Assembly (NCBI GenBank): GCA_016219175.1
Contig: JACRCD010000086.1
Location: forward strand, 62,001-126,000
DNA length: 64,000 nt
Direction of reading: 5' to 3'
Source of the DNA: Deltaproteobacteria bacterium
Lineage (GTDB): Bacteria > Desulfobacterota > Desulfobulbia > Desulfobulbales > SURF-16
Made by a program: the position numbers and the translations under genes. Shown here piece after piece: positions 16,751 to 25,859 of the stretch. The notes under the pieces were generated by a model that was given only the letters and a program-made list of their open reading frames with translations, was not told the origin of the DNA and did not search any database. Position 1 is the first letter of the stretch; each line of letters opens with the position of its first letter.

Positions 16751-18473
16751 TGTCGGTCACCATTCCTCTGTTTGTGATGGGTAGAGTTACTTGAAAGAGC
16801 GCTCCCTTGCCTATCTCGGATTCGACGGTAATGTTGCCGCCCAGTTTTTTCACCAGGCCGTAAGTGATGGAAAGCCCCAGTCCCGTGCCTTTGCCGGCGG
16901 CCTTGGTGGTGAAAAAAGGGTCGAAGATGTGCTTCAGGACTTCCGGCGGGATGCCGGGGCCGCTGTCTTGAACAGCTACCTGGATGAAACCTGGATCATG
17001 ACGTCTGGTGGCAAGGGTGATTGCTCCGTCACGGCCGATGGCGTCAATGCCGTTGTTGAGGATGTTTAAAAAGATCTGCTGCAGCTGGCCGCGATCGCTG
17101 ACCAGCATGGGGATATCCTCCTTGAGGGCAAGATCGAACTTGATATTGCTGTATAAGGCCTCTTTTTCAAGAAATCCCAGGACCTCCTTCAGGAGATCGT
17201 TGATGTTTATCTTCTCCAGGGAAACATCCATTCTTCTGGCAAAGCCGAGAAGCCGGTGGGTGATCACCTTGCAGCGGCCGACCGCATCCTGGATCCCTTT
17301 TACCGATTGAATGAGTTTTTCCTTGTGGCTGAATTCTTCGGTTATGCCGATCAGGTCCTTTATCAGTCCGGCCTTCTGGTCGATGATGGCCAGGGGGTTG
17401 TTGACCTCATGGGCGACCCCGGCGGCAAGCCGGCCCACCGAGGCGAGTTTGTCGCTGTGTTCGGCCTCGGCCAGAATGGCGTTGCGTTTTTCATCGGATT
17501 CCAGCAGGCGGTTGGTCAGGATGCGGACAACTTCCATGATGAATATGAGGGCCAGCAGAGAGATGCCGGTTAAAATCATGAGAGCCCGGAAGCGGAAGGA
17601 GAGCCACTCCTTGCCGTCCGTATACCCTTTTTTGAGCAGGACAAGAGTCCAGGGCGCCGACTCGATGGGCACGGAGGATTGGATGATTTTTTTCCCCTCT
17701 GCCACGTTTTCGAAAATGGTCACGTCATCCTGCTCCGGTTTGACAAAATCATGAAACATGTCAAGGACATCCCCGTAAATGTTGGACGGGGTCTGGAGAT
17801 ATCCTTCCGTGTCAACCAGAAAAACATCCTGCAGTTCCTTGACGGTGATCATGCCAATGACCTGTTTGAGGGTGTCGATGTCAAAGGTGATCCGCAGGAT
17901 CCAGTACTCTTCCTTGCCGGGTATTTTGTTGCTGGCGGCGATAATGTAATGGGGAATTTTTCTGTAGCCCATGAAAACATTGCTGATGTAAGTTTGCCGC
18001 GCCAGGATCTGGTGGTACCATTCCTGGTCGCTGTAATCATAGCCTTGCAGCCGGTAGGGGCCGGCATAGGTCTGCTGAACGCCGTTGGTGTCTATGATCC
18101 CAAGATCGACAATGCCTCCGTATTCATTGCGCAGACGGATCAGAAGGCGGCTGGCCGTGTCCTGGTTGCGCAGTTCCTCGAAGGTGTAGGTCGTGGAAAC
18201 AAATTCCACGATGGACTTGCATTTTCTGATGAAGGTTTCAATGTTTTTCTTGGCGCCGAGGGTATTCCAGCGCAGCTGGTCCTGCTCCTCCGTGATCAAT
18301 ATGTTGCGGTATTCATAGTAGCTCAGGCCGACCGTAAGCAACAGCGGCACAAAGGTGATGATAACCATGGTAAAAAAGAGACGGATGCGGAATCTTCTGT
18401 AGTCGATGCTTTTGGCCCGGCCAAAGAGAAAATGGGACGAATTCTGGGGGCTGTTCTGGTTGGCTGGACTCAT
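16743..18473 (-). CDS. Membrane histidine kinase with double-Cache-type sensor
   Basis: A 576-residue protein with TM1 (about 33-53), a large extracytoplasmic domain (about 55-290) of Cache type (DNGV-like strand [14 protein letters not shown], then [20 protein letters not shown]) and TM2 (about 300-322). HisKA follows with H-box [16 protein letters not shown], then HATPase with N, G1 (DSGPGIP) and G2 (GTGLGLSI) boxes. It is expected to bind a small ligand outside the membrane and phosphorylate the receiver encoded immediately downstream. Its start overlaps the preceding NifX-like gene by four bases. Confidence 0.87.
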   Translation of the reverse strand: MSPANQNSPQNSSHFLFGRAKSIDYRRFRIRLFFTMVIITFVPLLLTVGLSYYEYRNILITEEQDQLRWNTLGAKKNIETFIRKCKSIVEFVSTTYTFEELRNQDTASRLLIRLRNEYGGIVDLGIIDTNGVQQTYAGPYRLQGYDYSDQEWYHQILARQTYISNVFMGYRKIPHYIIAASNKIPGKEEYWILRITFDIDTLKQVIGMITVKELQDVFLVDTEGYLQTPSNIYGDVLDMFHDFVKPEQDDVTIFENVAEGKKIIQSSVPIESAPWTLVLLKKGYTDGKEWLSFRFRALMILTGISLLALIFIMEVVRILTNRLLESDEKRNAILAEAEHSDKLASVGRLAAGVAHEVNNPLAIIDQKAGLIKDLIGITEEFSHKEKLIQSVKGIQDAVGRCKVITHRLLGFARRMDVSLEKININDLLKEVLGFLEKEALYSNIKFDLALKEDIPMLVSDRGQLQQIFLNILNNGIDAIGRDGAITLATRRHDPGFIQVAVQDSGPGIPPEVLKHIFDPFFTTKAAGKGTGLGLSITYGLVKKLGGNITVESEIGKGALFQVTLPITNRGMVTDNV

Positions 18474-18832
18474 GGGCTCACCACTTCGGCCGCAGCGCCC
18501 GGGAGAATGGCGCGGGCGGTCAGGTGTTCCGTGCGGGCCAGATCCAGGGCTTCCTGGTAAGGGCCTATGACGGAATCGATGACTTTTATTTTTTTCCAGT
18601 TGAGATATTTGTAATGGTTTTCCTCAATGCCTCCGCAGATAACGGTGGTGATGTTCTCCTTGAGGATGAGGCTGCACAGTTCCTCGGCGGAAGAGCGGGG
18701 CAGCAGGATGGAGCGGGGTTTTGCGCCAGGCTCCTGGGCCGGGTAATCGGCAATGAGCACTTCGTTGGTCAGGTCGAAGCGTGGTGAAACATTATTTCCC
18801 GAGATGGTTATGAGTATCCTCACCGCATTCAC
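18470..18832 (-). CDS. NifX/NafY-type (dinitrogenase Fe-Mo cofactor superfamily) domain protein
   Basis: A 120-residue single-domain protein. The pattern ISGNNVSPRFDLTNEVLI, the central TTVICGGIEENHYKYLNWK and VIDSVIGPYQEAL match the small Nitro_FeMo-Co/MTH1175 superfamily. No nitrogenase genes are in the window, so a role in iron-sulfur or metal-cofactor binding, or as a regulatory ligand-binding subunit, is more likely. It is sandwiched without gaps between a sigma-54 activator and a sensor kinase, which suggests a signalling role. That is inference. Confidence 0.75.
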   Translation of the reverse strand: MNAVRILITISGNNVSPRFDLTNEVLIADYPAQEPGAKPRSILLPRSSAEELCSLILKENITTVICGGIEENHYKYLNWKKIKVIDSVIGPYQEALDLARTEHLTARAILPGAAAEVVSP

Positions 18833-20293
18833 CTATGCCAAGCCGTGCAGCTTGATCTTGCGCCATAAGGTTGAACGGCCCCAGCCGAGCAGCTCGGCGG
18901 CCTTTGTCTTTTTTCCGCCTGTTTTGACCAGCGATTCCATGATCATTTTCTTTTCCATCTCCTTCCAGCCGGAAGGGGCGGCGGGCGGCGGGGGCGGCGT
19001 TTCCCGTCCTGCCGCCTGGTCTTCTTCCGTTTTGTCCGGGGCGGATTTGTCGATAAAAGCCTCCGTTGTCCCGCTTTTTTTTCTTCTGGCTAAAAGGGTG
19101 GCGGGCAGGTGTTCAATCTGGATCATGTCGCTCTGGCAGATATTCACGGCGTATTCGACGATATTGCGCAGTTCCCTGACGTTGCCGGGGAAATCCCAGC
19201 GGGAGAGCTTGTCCAGGCAGGCCTCGCTGAAGCCTTTGATGTTTTTGTTGAGCCCGGCGTTGAATTCCCGCAAAAAGTGGTCGAGCAGCAGCCGGAAATC
19301 GTCTTCCCTTTCCCGCAGGGCGGGGATGTGCAGGCGCAGGACATTGAGCCGGTAAAAAAGGTCCTCGCGGAATTTGCCTTGTCTGACATAGTCGCTTAAG
19401 TCTCGATGGGTTGCGGCAATGATGCGGACATCGACCCGGGTTTTTTTTGAGCCGCCCACCGGGAAAAATTCCTTGTCGTCAAGCACGGTGAGGAGCTTGA
19501 CCTGCAGGGGCAGGGGCAGGTCGCCGATCTCGGTGAGGAAAATGGTGCCGCCGTGGGCCAGCTTGAACATGCCCGGCTTGTCGCGGTCCGCGCCGGTAAA
19601 GGCGCCGCGGGCATGGCCGAAGAGCTCGGATTCGAGCAGGAACTCGGGCAAGGCCCCGCAGTTGACCTTGATGAAGGGCTGCTGGGATCGTTTGGAGGTC
19701 TTGTGGATCGCTTCGGCCAGAAGGTCCTTGCCGGTTCCGGTTTCGCCGGTGATCAGCACCGAGGCGTCGGTGCGGGCGACGATGGGCAGCAGATCGAATA
19801 TCTCGATCATCTTGCCGCTGTGGCCGATGATTTTACTTACCCCGGGAAAGCCGTGCACCTTGTCATCCAGGTCCTTGAGCACGGAGATGTCCTCGACTAC
19901 GACGATGACCCCGGCTTTTTCTCCGGAGTAAAGTTTCAGGGGGGAAATGGTGAAGCGGACCGGGATTTTTTTGAGGCTGCGATTGATGATGTCGCCCTCT
20001 ATGGCAAGGGTCTGGCCTGACTCAAGAACAGCGCCCACCGGGTCGCCTTCCTTGCCGAGACTGCTGCGCAGGACAAACTCGCCGCCTACCCCGACAACGC
20101 TGGCGCGGGAATAGCCGCTCAGGGTCTCGAAGAGACGATTGATGCTTATCACCCGTCTGGCGCTGTTCATGAGCAGGACGCCATGGGGAAAGGCATCGAT
20201 CACGCTGAACGGGTCGAGTTGCTTCAGCAGGGAGACCCGCTCGGCAGGGCAGGTCTGGCGCGTGTTGTGGTTGCCGGTCAGGTTTCGGTGCAT
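18833..20293 (-). CDS. PAS-containing sigma-54-dependent activator
   Basis: A 486-residue protein with an N-terminal PAS domain (about 28-145, DAFPHGVLLMNSARRVISIN), a AAA+ domain (about 160-395) with Walker A GETGTGKD, the sigma-54 contact loop ARGAFTGAD and sensor/arginine residues in FYRLNVLRLHIPALRERE, and a Fis-type helix-turn-helix (KTKAAELLGWGRSTLWRKI). The Walker B motif reads TIFLTEIGD, with Thr where Asp is nearly universal. It is not a receiver-type regulator, so it probably responds through PAS. It is first in a compact operon and is the best candidate to act at the sigma-54 promoter at 15.4 kb. Confidence 0.88.
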   Translation of the reverse strand: MHRNLTGNHNTRQTCPAERVSLLKQLDPFSVIDAFPHGVLLMNSARRVISINRLFETLSGYSRASVVGVGGEFVLRSSLGKEGDPVGAVLESGQTLAIEGDIINRSLKKIPVRFTISPLKLYSGEKAGVIVVVEDISVLKDLDDKVHGFPGVSKIIGHSGKMIEIFDLLPIVARTDASVLITGETGTGKDLLAEAIHKTSKRSQQPFIKVNCGALPEFLLESELFGHARGAFTGADRDKPGMFKLAHGGTIFLTEIGDLPLPLQVKLLTVLDDKEFFPVGGSKKTRVDVRIIAATHRDLSDYVRQGKFREDLFYRLNVLRLHIPALREREDDFRLLLDHFLREFNAGLNKNIKGFSEACLDKLSRWDFPGNVRELRNIVEYAVNICQSDMIQIEHLPATLLARRKKSGTTEAFIDKSAPDKTEEDQAAGRETPPPPPAAPSGWKEMEKKMIMESLVKTGGKKTKAAELLGWGRSTLWRKIKLHGLA

Positions 20294-20677
20294 AGTGAAA
20301 CCAAATAAGACAGAAAACGGTTTATCATCGCGTGATGAGGCGGATGATTGTCAGCCCGATATCAATGTATGTTTTATAATTTAACATTTTGAATCATAAA
20401 TGGTCAAAGGTATTTTGTCGGGTTCAGTATGATTTTTCTGGGGATATGGGGGGCAAACAGCCGGCGGGTTGGCTGCGGGGTGAAGCGGGGGTGCCGACAG
20501 GGGGACGAAAACGGCTGGCCGCCACCCCATGCCCGGGCGGCGCGGCGTGCATCTTTTGGTCTCCACTGTTGACAACCGGTTATGCATTAACTGGTTGTCT
20601 CTTTTTGGGCCAAATAAGAATTGGGAACCGCCTTCCGGTTCCCAATGCATTCTCCTCGGCAGCACAAGGGGGGTGAC
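20294..20677. other. Intergenic stretch with terminator
   Basis: No gene is supported here. The part next to 20293 is AT-rich and should hold the promoter of the activator operon, although no clear -35/-10 pair stands out. The end next to 20678 holds the hairpin listed separately. Confidence 0.4.
20620..20646 (-). terminator. Hairpin terminator after the small cytochrome gene
   Basis: There are 11-base perfect arms, ATTGGGAACCG (20620-20630) and CGGTTCCCAAT (20636-20646), with a 5-base loop. It lies about 31 bases downstream of the cytochrome stop on the minus strand and is followed by the moderately T-rich TCTTATTT. It is probably an intrinsic terminator. Confidence 0.6.
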
Positions 20678-21463
20678 TTACCGAATATTTACGCCTATGT
20701 TTTGTTTGGCATAACGCCCCTCGCGGTCCTTCATCTCAACCTTCACCACGAAGGTATCACCGATATAACACCGTTTAAAGGTGTATTTAAAAGACATGCC
20801 GGAAGATATCGTTTGATTGTTAATAGACCATCTGACCCAGGTAATATCGCCATTTGAGCCCGAGGCATCAAGAATCAAGGTGCCTCCCGGCCTGAGGTTA
20901 TAGACCAACTCCTCGGGTTCGAGGACGATAATGATGTTGTTGGCATCCTGAGGATCACTCGCCGAGCCTTCAACCGGATTTGTTACTACGGCGTTTATCG
21001 TCGGGTCCCATTCCAGGGCATGGCATTTGTAACATTGTCCGCCGCTGTAATCCGGACCACCATAGTTTTCATGATGAAAAGCCCCGATTTTATTTCTTAC
21101 GTTCACGGTAATGTCCCAGCCCGCTTCCTCTGCTCCTTCAGGCGTTGCGCGGGCAAGATATCCCGCGGCGTCCCGGTAAAGGATTGGCGTGTGACAAGTG
21201 AGAAAACACGTGTTGCCATCCATGGGGATAAGTGCAAATCCCTGAGACTCGGACCCCCCCAGTTTATGGCAGGTTAGACATCCTGTTCCCGAAATCTCGG
21301 CATAAATATGGTGAGTATCAGGTATCACGGGATAGGAGTGACACGTTTCGCAACTCTCCTTATAGTTGTCCGCTCCTTCGGAAGCGAAGGTGGAGCCGGT
21401 AAACCCCAAAATGGGTAATGTGAGCATGGCGGCCATGGTGATAGTCATTTTCTGCTTTTTCAT
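20678..21463 (-). CDS. Tetraheme cytochrome with C-terminal beta (PKD-like) domain
   Basis: A 261-residue exported protein (signal peptide to about residue 27). Haem motifs are CETCH, CLTCH and CYKCH plus a CxxxCH, CFLTCH. The last 90 residues (LVYNLRPGGTLILDASGSNG ... VVKVEMKDREGRYAKQNIGV) resemble a PKD/immunoglobulin-like beta sandwich, suggesting attachment to a surface or partner. The start has the ribosome site GGGGAGACT. It is a single-gene unit followed by a terminator. Confidence 0.8.
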   Translation of the reverse strand: MKKQKMTITMAAMLTLPILGFTGSTFASEGADNYKESCETCHSYPVIPDTHHIYAEISGTGCLTCHKLGGSESQGFALIPMDGNTCFLTCHTPILYRDAAGYLARATPEGAEEAGWDITVNVRNKIGAFHHENYGGPDYSGGQCYKCHALEWDPTINAVVTNPVEGSASDPQDANNIIIVLEPEELVYNLRPGGTLILDASGSNGDITWVRWSINNQTISSGMSFKYTFKRCYIGDTFVVKVEMKDREGRYAKQNIGVNIR

Positions 21464-22205
21464 GATAGTCTCCCCATAATGTTTATTCAGTTAATTTCAG
21501 GTGATCAGCAGTTTACCCAGAGGACTCCGAACCTTGGTGGAAAGCCCCCTTTGCATAACGGTGATATGTCTCGAAACTCACATGGGAATCACCTCCTTTT
21601 CCCTAATCCGGGCAAGATGTTGCCTGGAGAATTGCCGACCATTTTCTGCCCCTTTTGGGGCGGAAAAGCGCGGATCGCGGCAGATATGGGCAGGATAATG
21701 AACAATTCCAGCATCTAAGGGAAAGGCGCTTTTCCGAGGGGTTAACATGCCGGTATGACACCCTGGCCTTAAGGTACTGTTTATCGGCAAGAGCACAAAA
21801 CGTACCAGGCAGTATTTGCGGAGGAGCGTTATGCTGATGGAAATAAATTGAGGAGAGGCAAGCGAAAGTTTGGCAAAAAAAACCTTTTATATCAATGGCT
21901 AATAGTAGTTTGTCTCATGCGCGGCGGGGTGTTTGATCTCTGATTGATTGGCGGCATGCTTCCGCTTGATTTGATTGGCGTAGACCATTTGCATCAGCAC
22001 ACGATAATATGGTTGCCGGAGATGGTTATTTAGTATACATGCCTCAATTTTTAATAAAATCAAATTGTTAAAGATTTTGTGTCTGATTCGGCGGTTACTA
22101 AATATCCATTTGCCTATCGGCGTGTTGAGAAATATTTCGAAACTTTCGAATTTATTATCTTGCGGTGAACAGATGGGAAAAGAAGATGATGAACAAACCA
22201 AGAAA
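21464..22205. other. 742-base intergenic stretch, no convincing gene
   Basis: Short open frames here lack ribosome sites, and none matches a family I know. The only structured element I see is a ~40-base sequence (21793-21832) that recurs at 23382-23420. The stretch next to 21463 should contain the promoter of the tetraheme gene. Confidence 0.4.
21793..21832. repeat. Short dispersed repeat, copy 1
   Basis: This ~40-base sequence, containing CCAGGCAGTATTTGCGGAGG, recurs with about 80% identity at 23382-23420. The two copies lie on either side of the RegB-like kinase gene and its neighbouring dispersed repeat. Confidence 0.5.
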
Positions 22206-22368
22206 GATGAACTCGTAAAAAGTCGGCGACAAAGCCCGGATGGCTAAGTAACAAAATTCGATATACAAGGCGTAGTGTATTTTTGCGAGCGAGGCAATAC
22301 ATGTGGTATGCCGAACGAACAAAAATGCGCTACAACGCAGTAGATCGGATTTTTTACGACGCCATCAA
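22206..22368 (-). repeat. Dispersed ~165-bp repeat, copy A
   Basis: Read on the minus strand it begins TTGATGGCGTCGTAAAAAAT and ends near CGCCGACTTTTTACGAGTTC. It is nearly identical to 56935-57100 (copy C) and related to 35553-35731 (copy B). The ends are imperfect inverted repeats around GTAAAAAGTC, as in miniature inverted-repeat elements. It sits directly downstream of the kinase gene at 22376. Confidence 0.8.
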
Positions 22369-22375
22369 GAAAAGA

Positions 22376-23233
22376 TCATGGAGATTCTTTCATAGTTATC
22401 GGATCAACTTTTATCTTGGCAAAACTCAGAAGGGCGGTGGTGCCCTCCTCCAGGGAGGAACGGAGGTGAAAATCACCGTAAAAACTGCGGGCGATCATCT
22501 TGGCCAGATACAAGCCGAGCCCCATGCCTTTTCCAGGCTCTTTGCTGGTATAAAACGGCTCGGTTGCCCGCTGCAACGCCTCTTTATCCATGCCGGCGCC
22601 TTTATCGCAAACTTCAAAATATAGATATCCATCATCCTGGCGGCAGGTGAGAACAATGCTATTGGCGGCAGGTGGAGAGGCATCGATGGCATTCTTCAAT
22701 AAACTCCGCAAGGTCCTGCGGAAAATCCGGAGCGGCATGGTTATTGACAGGCCGCAAACTGAATTAACGAATTGAATATCGCAGGCATGTTCAAGATTCA
22801 ACGATGTGACAATTTCAGTTATCATCCCGCTAAGATTGAATGTTGTATCCGGTTCACCCAGATGTTCTCCGGCCTCGGCTGACATCTGGAATAAAATTTC
22901 CTTACATCGATTAATCTGCTCGCGGATAAGCCGGGTGTCTTCAACAATATCCTGATCTCCACCATGTTTCTTGAAATGATGCAGCATTTCTTCTGAAGCG
23001 ATGGCAATTGTTGACAAAGGGGTAGATAATTCATGCGCTGCCCCGGCGGCAAAAGCGGCAAGAAGAGTAAGTTTTTCATTCTGCCGCCGCTCCTCTTCCA
23101 ATCGTCCGATAATTTGTTGTTGCATTTTAAGCGCCTTCCTGGCCCTGATAACAATAAGTCCAACCAGAACAGTGGCCACGGAAAAAACCATTAAAGTTAG
23201 ATAGTGGTAAGGGGCAAAATGGCGCGTAATCAT
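22376..23233 (-). CDS. RegB/PrrB-like histidine kinase with minimal membrane sensor
   Basis: A 285-residue protein with one N-terminal membrane helix (about 10-30), a short coil and HisKA with the RegB-style H-box FAAGAAHELSTPLSTIAI. HATPase follows with N box (LLKNAIDASP), G1 (DKGAGMD) and G2 (GKGMGLGL). Classical RegB has six membrane helices; this protein keeps only one, so sensing may lie in the catalytic part or in a partner. No receiver gene is adjacent; the nearest regulator is encoded at 26.5 kb. Confidence 0.8.
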   Translation of the reverse strand: MITRHFAPYHYLTLMVFSVATVLVGLIVIRARKALKMQQQIIGRLEEERRQNEKLTLLAAFAAGAAHELSTPLSTIAIASEEMLHHFKKHGGDQDIVEDTRLIREQINRCKEILFQMSAEAGEHLGEPDTTFNLSGMITEIVTSLNLEHACDIQFVNSVCGLSITMPLRIFRRTLRSLLKNAIDASPPAANSIVLTCRQDDGYLYFEVCDKGAGMDKEALQRATEPFYTSKEPGKGMGLGLYLAKMIARSFYGDFHLRSSLEEGTTALLSFAKIKVDPITMKESP

Positions 23234-23381
23234 TTTAGTGAAGTATATTACTGAACAGGGTTACACTGCTAAGGCTTAACCAGATGGAAAATGGCATTAT
23301 CACTCCAGAAAATCCGGCCGGCCTCCTTCCTTCTGGGTCAGGAAAATCCGCTCAAGATTTTACGGTTTTTTGTGGAGAACT

Positions 23382-23420
23382 GCACAAAGTGTTCCAGGCA
23401 GTAGTTGAGGAGGTGTTTAT
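23382..23420. repeat. Short dispersed repeat, copy 2
   Basis: It contains CCAGGCAGTAGTTGAGGAGG and matches copy 1 at 21793-21832 over about 40 bases. Its function is unknown. Confidence 0.5.
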
Positions 23421-23583
23421 TTAGCGGTGGGGAAGAAAACGCTGGGTTGCAGACGGAATTTTGCTGGGAAATCCTTTGTTATCAATGCTGACGATTTGCT
23501 CATTCCATGGGCGGCAGACGGTTTTGGCCGCCTGATATCAGGTTGCGCCGCCGCCGCGGGATTTGATGGCCGCGGCGCTTTGG

Positions 23584-23614
23584 CCCCATCCGGCAACAAA
23601 GTTGCCGGATGGGG
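23584..23614. terminator. Perfect 14-bp palindrome, possible bidirectional terminator
   Basis: Arms CCCCATCCGGCAAC and GTTGCCGGATGGGG are separated by AAA. It lies about 104 bases downstream of the TonB receptor stop. There is no T tract on either side, so it could equally be a transcript-end stabilising hairpin or a protein-binding site. Confidence 0.45.
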
Positions 23615-23717
23615 TTATCTGGTTACCATGCTTTTTTTAGCAGCGGAAGACCTGCTCCTGCCCAGCAATAGTTCTCGTCTTGGCCCGGCAAGTGATGTAT
23701 GCCGCGCATGAAAACGG

Positions 23718-25859
23718 TTAAAAAGCAGCCGTTAGCGCGGTAAAAAAGGATATTCCAGGTCTTTCAATATCCGGGGCCTGATGGGCGAGGGCATCGTAAA
23801 TGGTGTATTTCTCATCCAAAAGATTGTGAATTGAAAAGGAGAGATCCACGCTGCCCTGGAAAATATTCTCCAGCACATTTTTTACAATAATATTGGTGTT
23901 GACCAGGGTGTAGGCCTCGACCTGGTCAGGGTCGCTTGATGGATGGGGAGGGCGGTCGCTGACAGGACGCGATCTTTGCGAAGAATGAAATACATCCAGA
24001 ACCCAGAAAACCTTGCCGTGGAAAAAATCCCATTTCCAGCCGCCGTGGATTTTGTGCTCCGGCACAAGAGGATTGCGGCGGTCCAGGCTCAGATCTTGCG
24101 AATGAATATAGGCATAGGTCAGGTGCAGCAACAAATTTTCATTCAGCGGATAACCAAGCTCCAATTCGGAGCCGTTATTTTCAATGGTGCCGATGTTTTC
24201 GTAAAAACTATGCACCATTGGCGTTCCTTCCGACCCCGCAGAAGTTCGTTCCGGCCCTAAGCGTATCAGGTCGGTTAACCGGCTATGAAACAAGGACGCA
24301 TCGACCTTCAGGTCACTCAGCAGAATTGTTCCGAAATTAATCTCATAGGTGTCTATGTTTTCAGCACCCAGTTCCGGGGCACCATGCAGAGCCCGCCAAT
24401 CCTTCAGGTCATCAGAAGCAATGGTGCCAAGGGTTGGCGCTTGATAGGCCGATCCGTACAGTAGCTTGAGAAACGTAGCATCGGAGAGGTTCCACACGAT
24501 TCCGATTCGCGGGTTGAGACTCTCGCCGAAATCGCTGAAATCGTCATGGCGAAGGCCAAGAGTAAGATGAACGTTGTCAAGTATCGGGTAAACATACTCT
24601 GCAAACAGGCCGTACAACTCACGGGACGCCGGGTTCAATAATGCGGAAACATCGCGAAGGGCATAGGGATTGTCGCTCCAGGGTAACCCGCTTACCATAT
24701 CCAGCTGTGAATACGCCTCATAGTCTCCATATTTATGCCTTTGATAATTGAATCCGACTAGCACCTTGTGCTTCTCGAAGAAATTCGTATCATAGCGCAA
24801 CTCAGCGCCTGATATTTCCGAGGTGCTGTTTTCGATGTATCGCCCGCCATCGGGAAAATAGAGTTCAGGGATACCGAAAACTTCTCTTAAGTCAAAGCCT
24901 TCCGGGTAAAGCCGCATTTGGGTTTCCTGGCGAACTTCACTATACCAAGCCTTGGCATGCACCCTTCCGAGAAGAATTTCATCACGGACCGTACCTATCT
25001 CGAAACGATTGCCGGAATTGCTGTATGTCGGCGGATTAATGGACATATATTCATTAACTTTATAAAGTTCTTCCCAGGTGTCATGCCAGCGCCACCACAG
25101 ATACGTATCACTGTAGTTCAAGCGGGCATCGAAAACTTGCATTTTTTCTCCCTCGCGGCGGGTCAAAGGGGTTTTGGCGGTGTGCAACCCGAAGACGGGA
25201 TCCCAATATCCGCGCGCTGCATCAAGCGGGAAGTATGTTTCCGGTCCCTTGGTTTCATATTGATCAAAGAGAAATTTTACACCAACATCGCCGGTAAGCA
25301 TCTTTCCGGCAACAGCGGATGCTTTGTCCGCATCATATGATCCCCCGCCAGCTTCTACCTTGATTCCATCCAATTCCTCCGGGGATTTTGTAATGATATT
25401 GACGGTGCCGGTAAAGGCGCTGTTTCCAAACAAGGCGGATCCGGGTCCGCGAATGATTTCTATTTGCTTGATTCCGGCAAGGCCTATTTCGATTGGCCCA
25501 ATGTAGTCAATCAAGTGTCCGTCAATCATCCAGAGGATCCGGTCAAATCCACCGCCTGCGCGAAGATCATATTCGGTGGTCATGAAACGGCCGTATCTGG
25601 TTATGTCCATGCCGGTGACATAGTAGAGAAGTTCGGCCAGGGTCCGCGCCCCCAACTGTTTTATTTCCTCCGCCGAAATGACGGTCATCACCGAAGGGGC
25701 CTCATTGATTGATTGCTCAAACATGGTTGATGTGGTGACGGTAGGCACATCCTCAAAAAGCAGGGACTCCAACCCCTCTGGAGCGGCAAGAAGCGTCCGC
25801 GGTCCGGACGCAAAAGGGACGCAGAAAAATAAAAGGGATATGATAAAGGTTTTTCGCAA
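23718..25859 (-). CDS. TonB-dependent outer-membrane receptor
   Basis: A 713-residue protein with a signal peptide (FIISLLFFCVPFASG). The plug domain is at about 50-165 (SVMTVISAEEIKQLGARTL, then IEIIRGPGSALFGNSAFTG). A beta-barrel ends in Phe (FFTALTAAF), as required for barrel insertion. The start is TTG at 25859 with a strong ribosome site AAGGAGTG. It should import or sense a ligand such as a siderophore or cobalamin with TonB energy. No Fur box or cobalamin riboswitch was seen upstream, so the substrate is open. It is the only outer-membrane barrel protein recognised in the window. Confidence 0.9.
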   Translation of the reverse strand: MRKTFIISLLFFCVPFASGPRTLLAAPEGLESLLFEDVPTVTTSTMFEQSINEAPSVMTVISAEEIKQLGARTLAELLYYVTGMDITRYGRFMTTEYDLRAGGGFDRILWMIDGHLIDYIGPIEIGLAGIKQIEIIRGPGSALFGNSAFTGTVNIITKSPEELDGIKVEAGGGSYDADKASAVAGKMLTGDVGVKFLFDQYETKGPETYFPLDAARGYWDPVFGLHTAKTPLTRREGEKMQVFDARLNYSDTYLWWRWHDTWEELYKVNEYMSINPPTYSNSGNRFEIGTVRDEILLGRVHAKAWYSEVRQETQMRLYPEGFDLREVFGIPELYFPDGGRYIENSTSEISGAELRYDTNFFEKHKVLVGFNYQRHKYGDYEAYSQLDMVSGLPWSDNPYALRDVSALLNPASRELYGLFAEYVYPILDNVHLTLGLRHDDFSDFGESLNPRIGIVWNLSDATFLKLLYGSAYQAPTLGTIASDDLKDWRALHGAPELGAENIDTYEINFGTILLSDLKVDASLFHSRLTDLIRLGPERTSAGSEGTPMVHSFYENIGTIENNGSELELGYPLNENLLLHLTYAYIHSQDLSLDRRNPLVPEHKIHGGWKWDFFHGKVFWVLDVFHSSQRSRPVSDRPPHPSSDPDQVEAYTLVNTNIIVKNVLENIFQGSVDLSFSIHNLLDEKYTIYDALAHQAPDIERPGISFFTALTAAF

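Larger units (their letters stand above)
23234..23717. other. 484-base intergenic stretch with repeat and palindrome
   Basis: No convincing gene is present. It holds the second copy of the short repeat (23382-23420) and a perfect palindrome (23584-23614), both listed separately. Short frames on both strands here have no ribosome site or recognisable domain. Confidence 0.4.

Noticed and set aside
21899-22201. 100-codon minus-strand frame next to repeat copy A
   Set aside because: AT-rich, no ribosome site, starts in the repeat flank and shows no domain.
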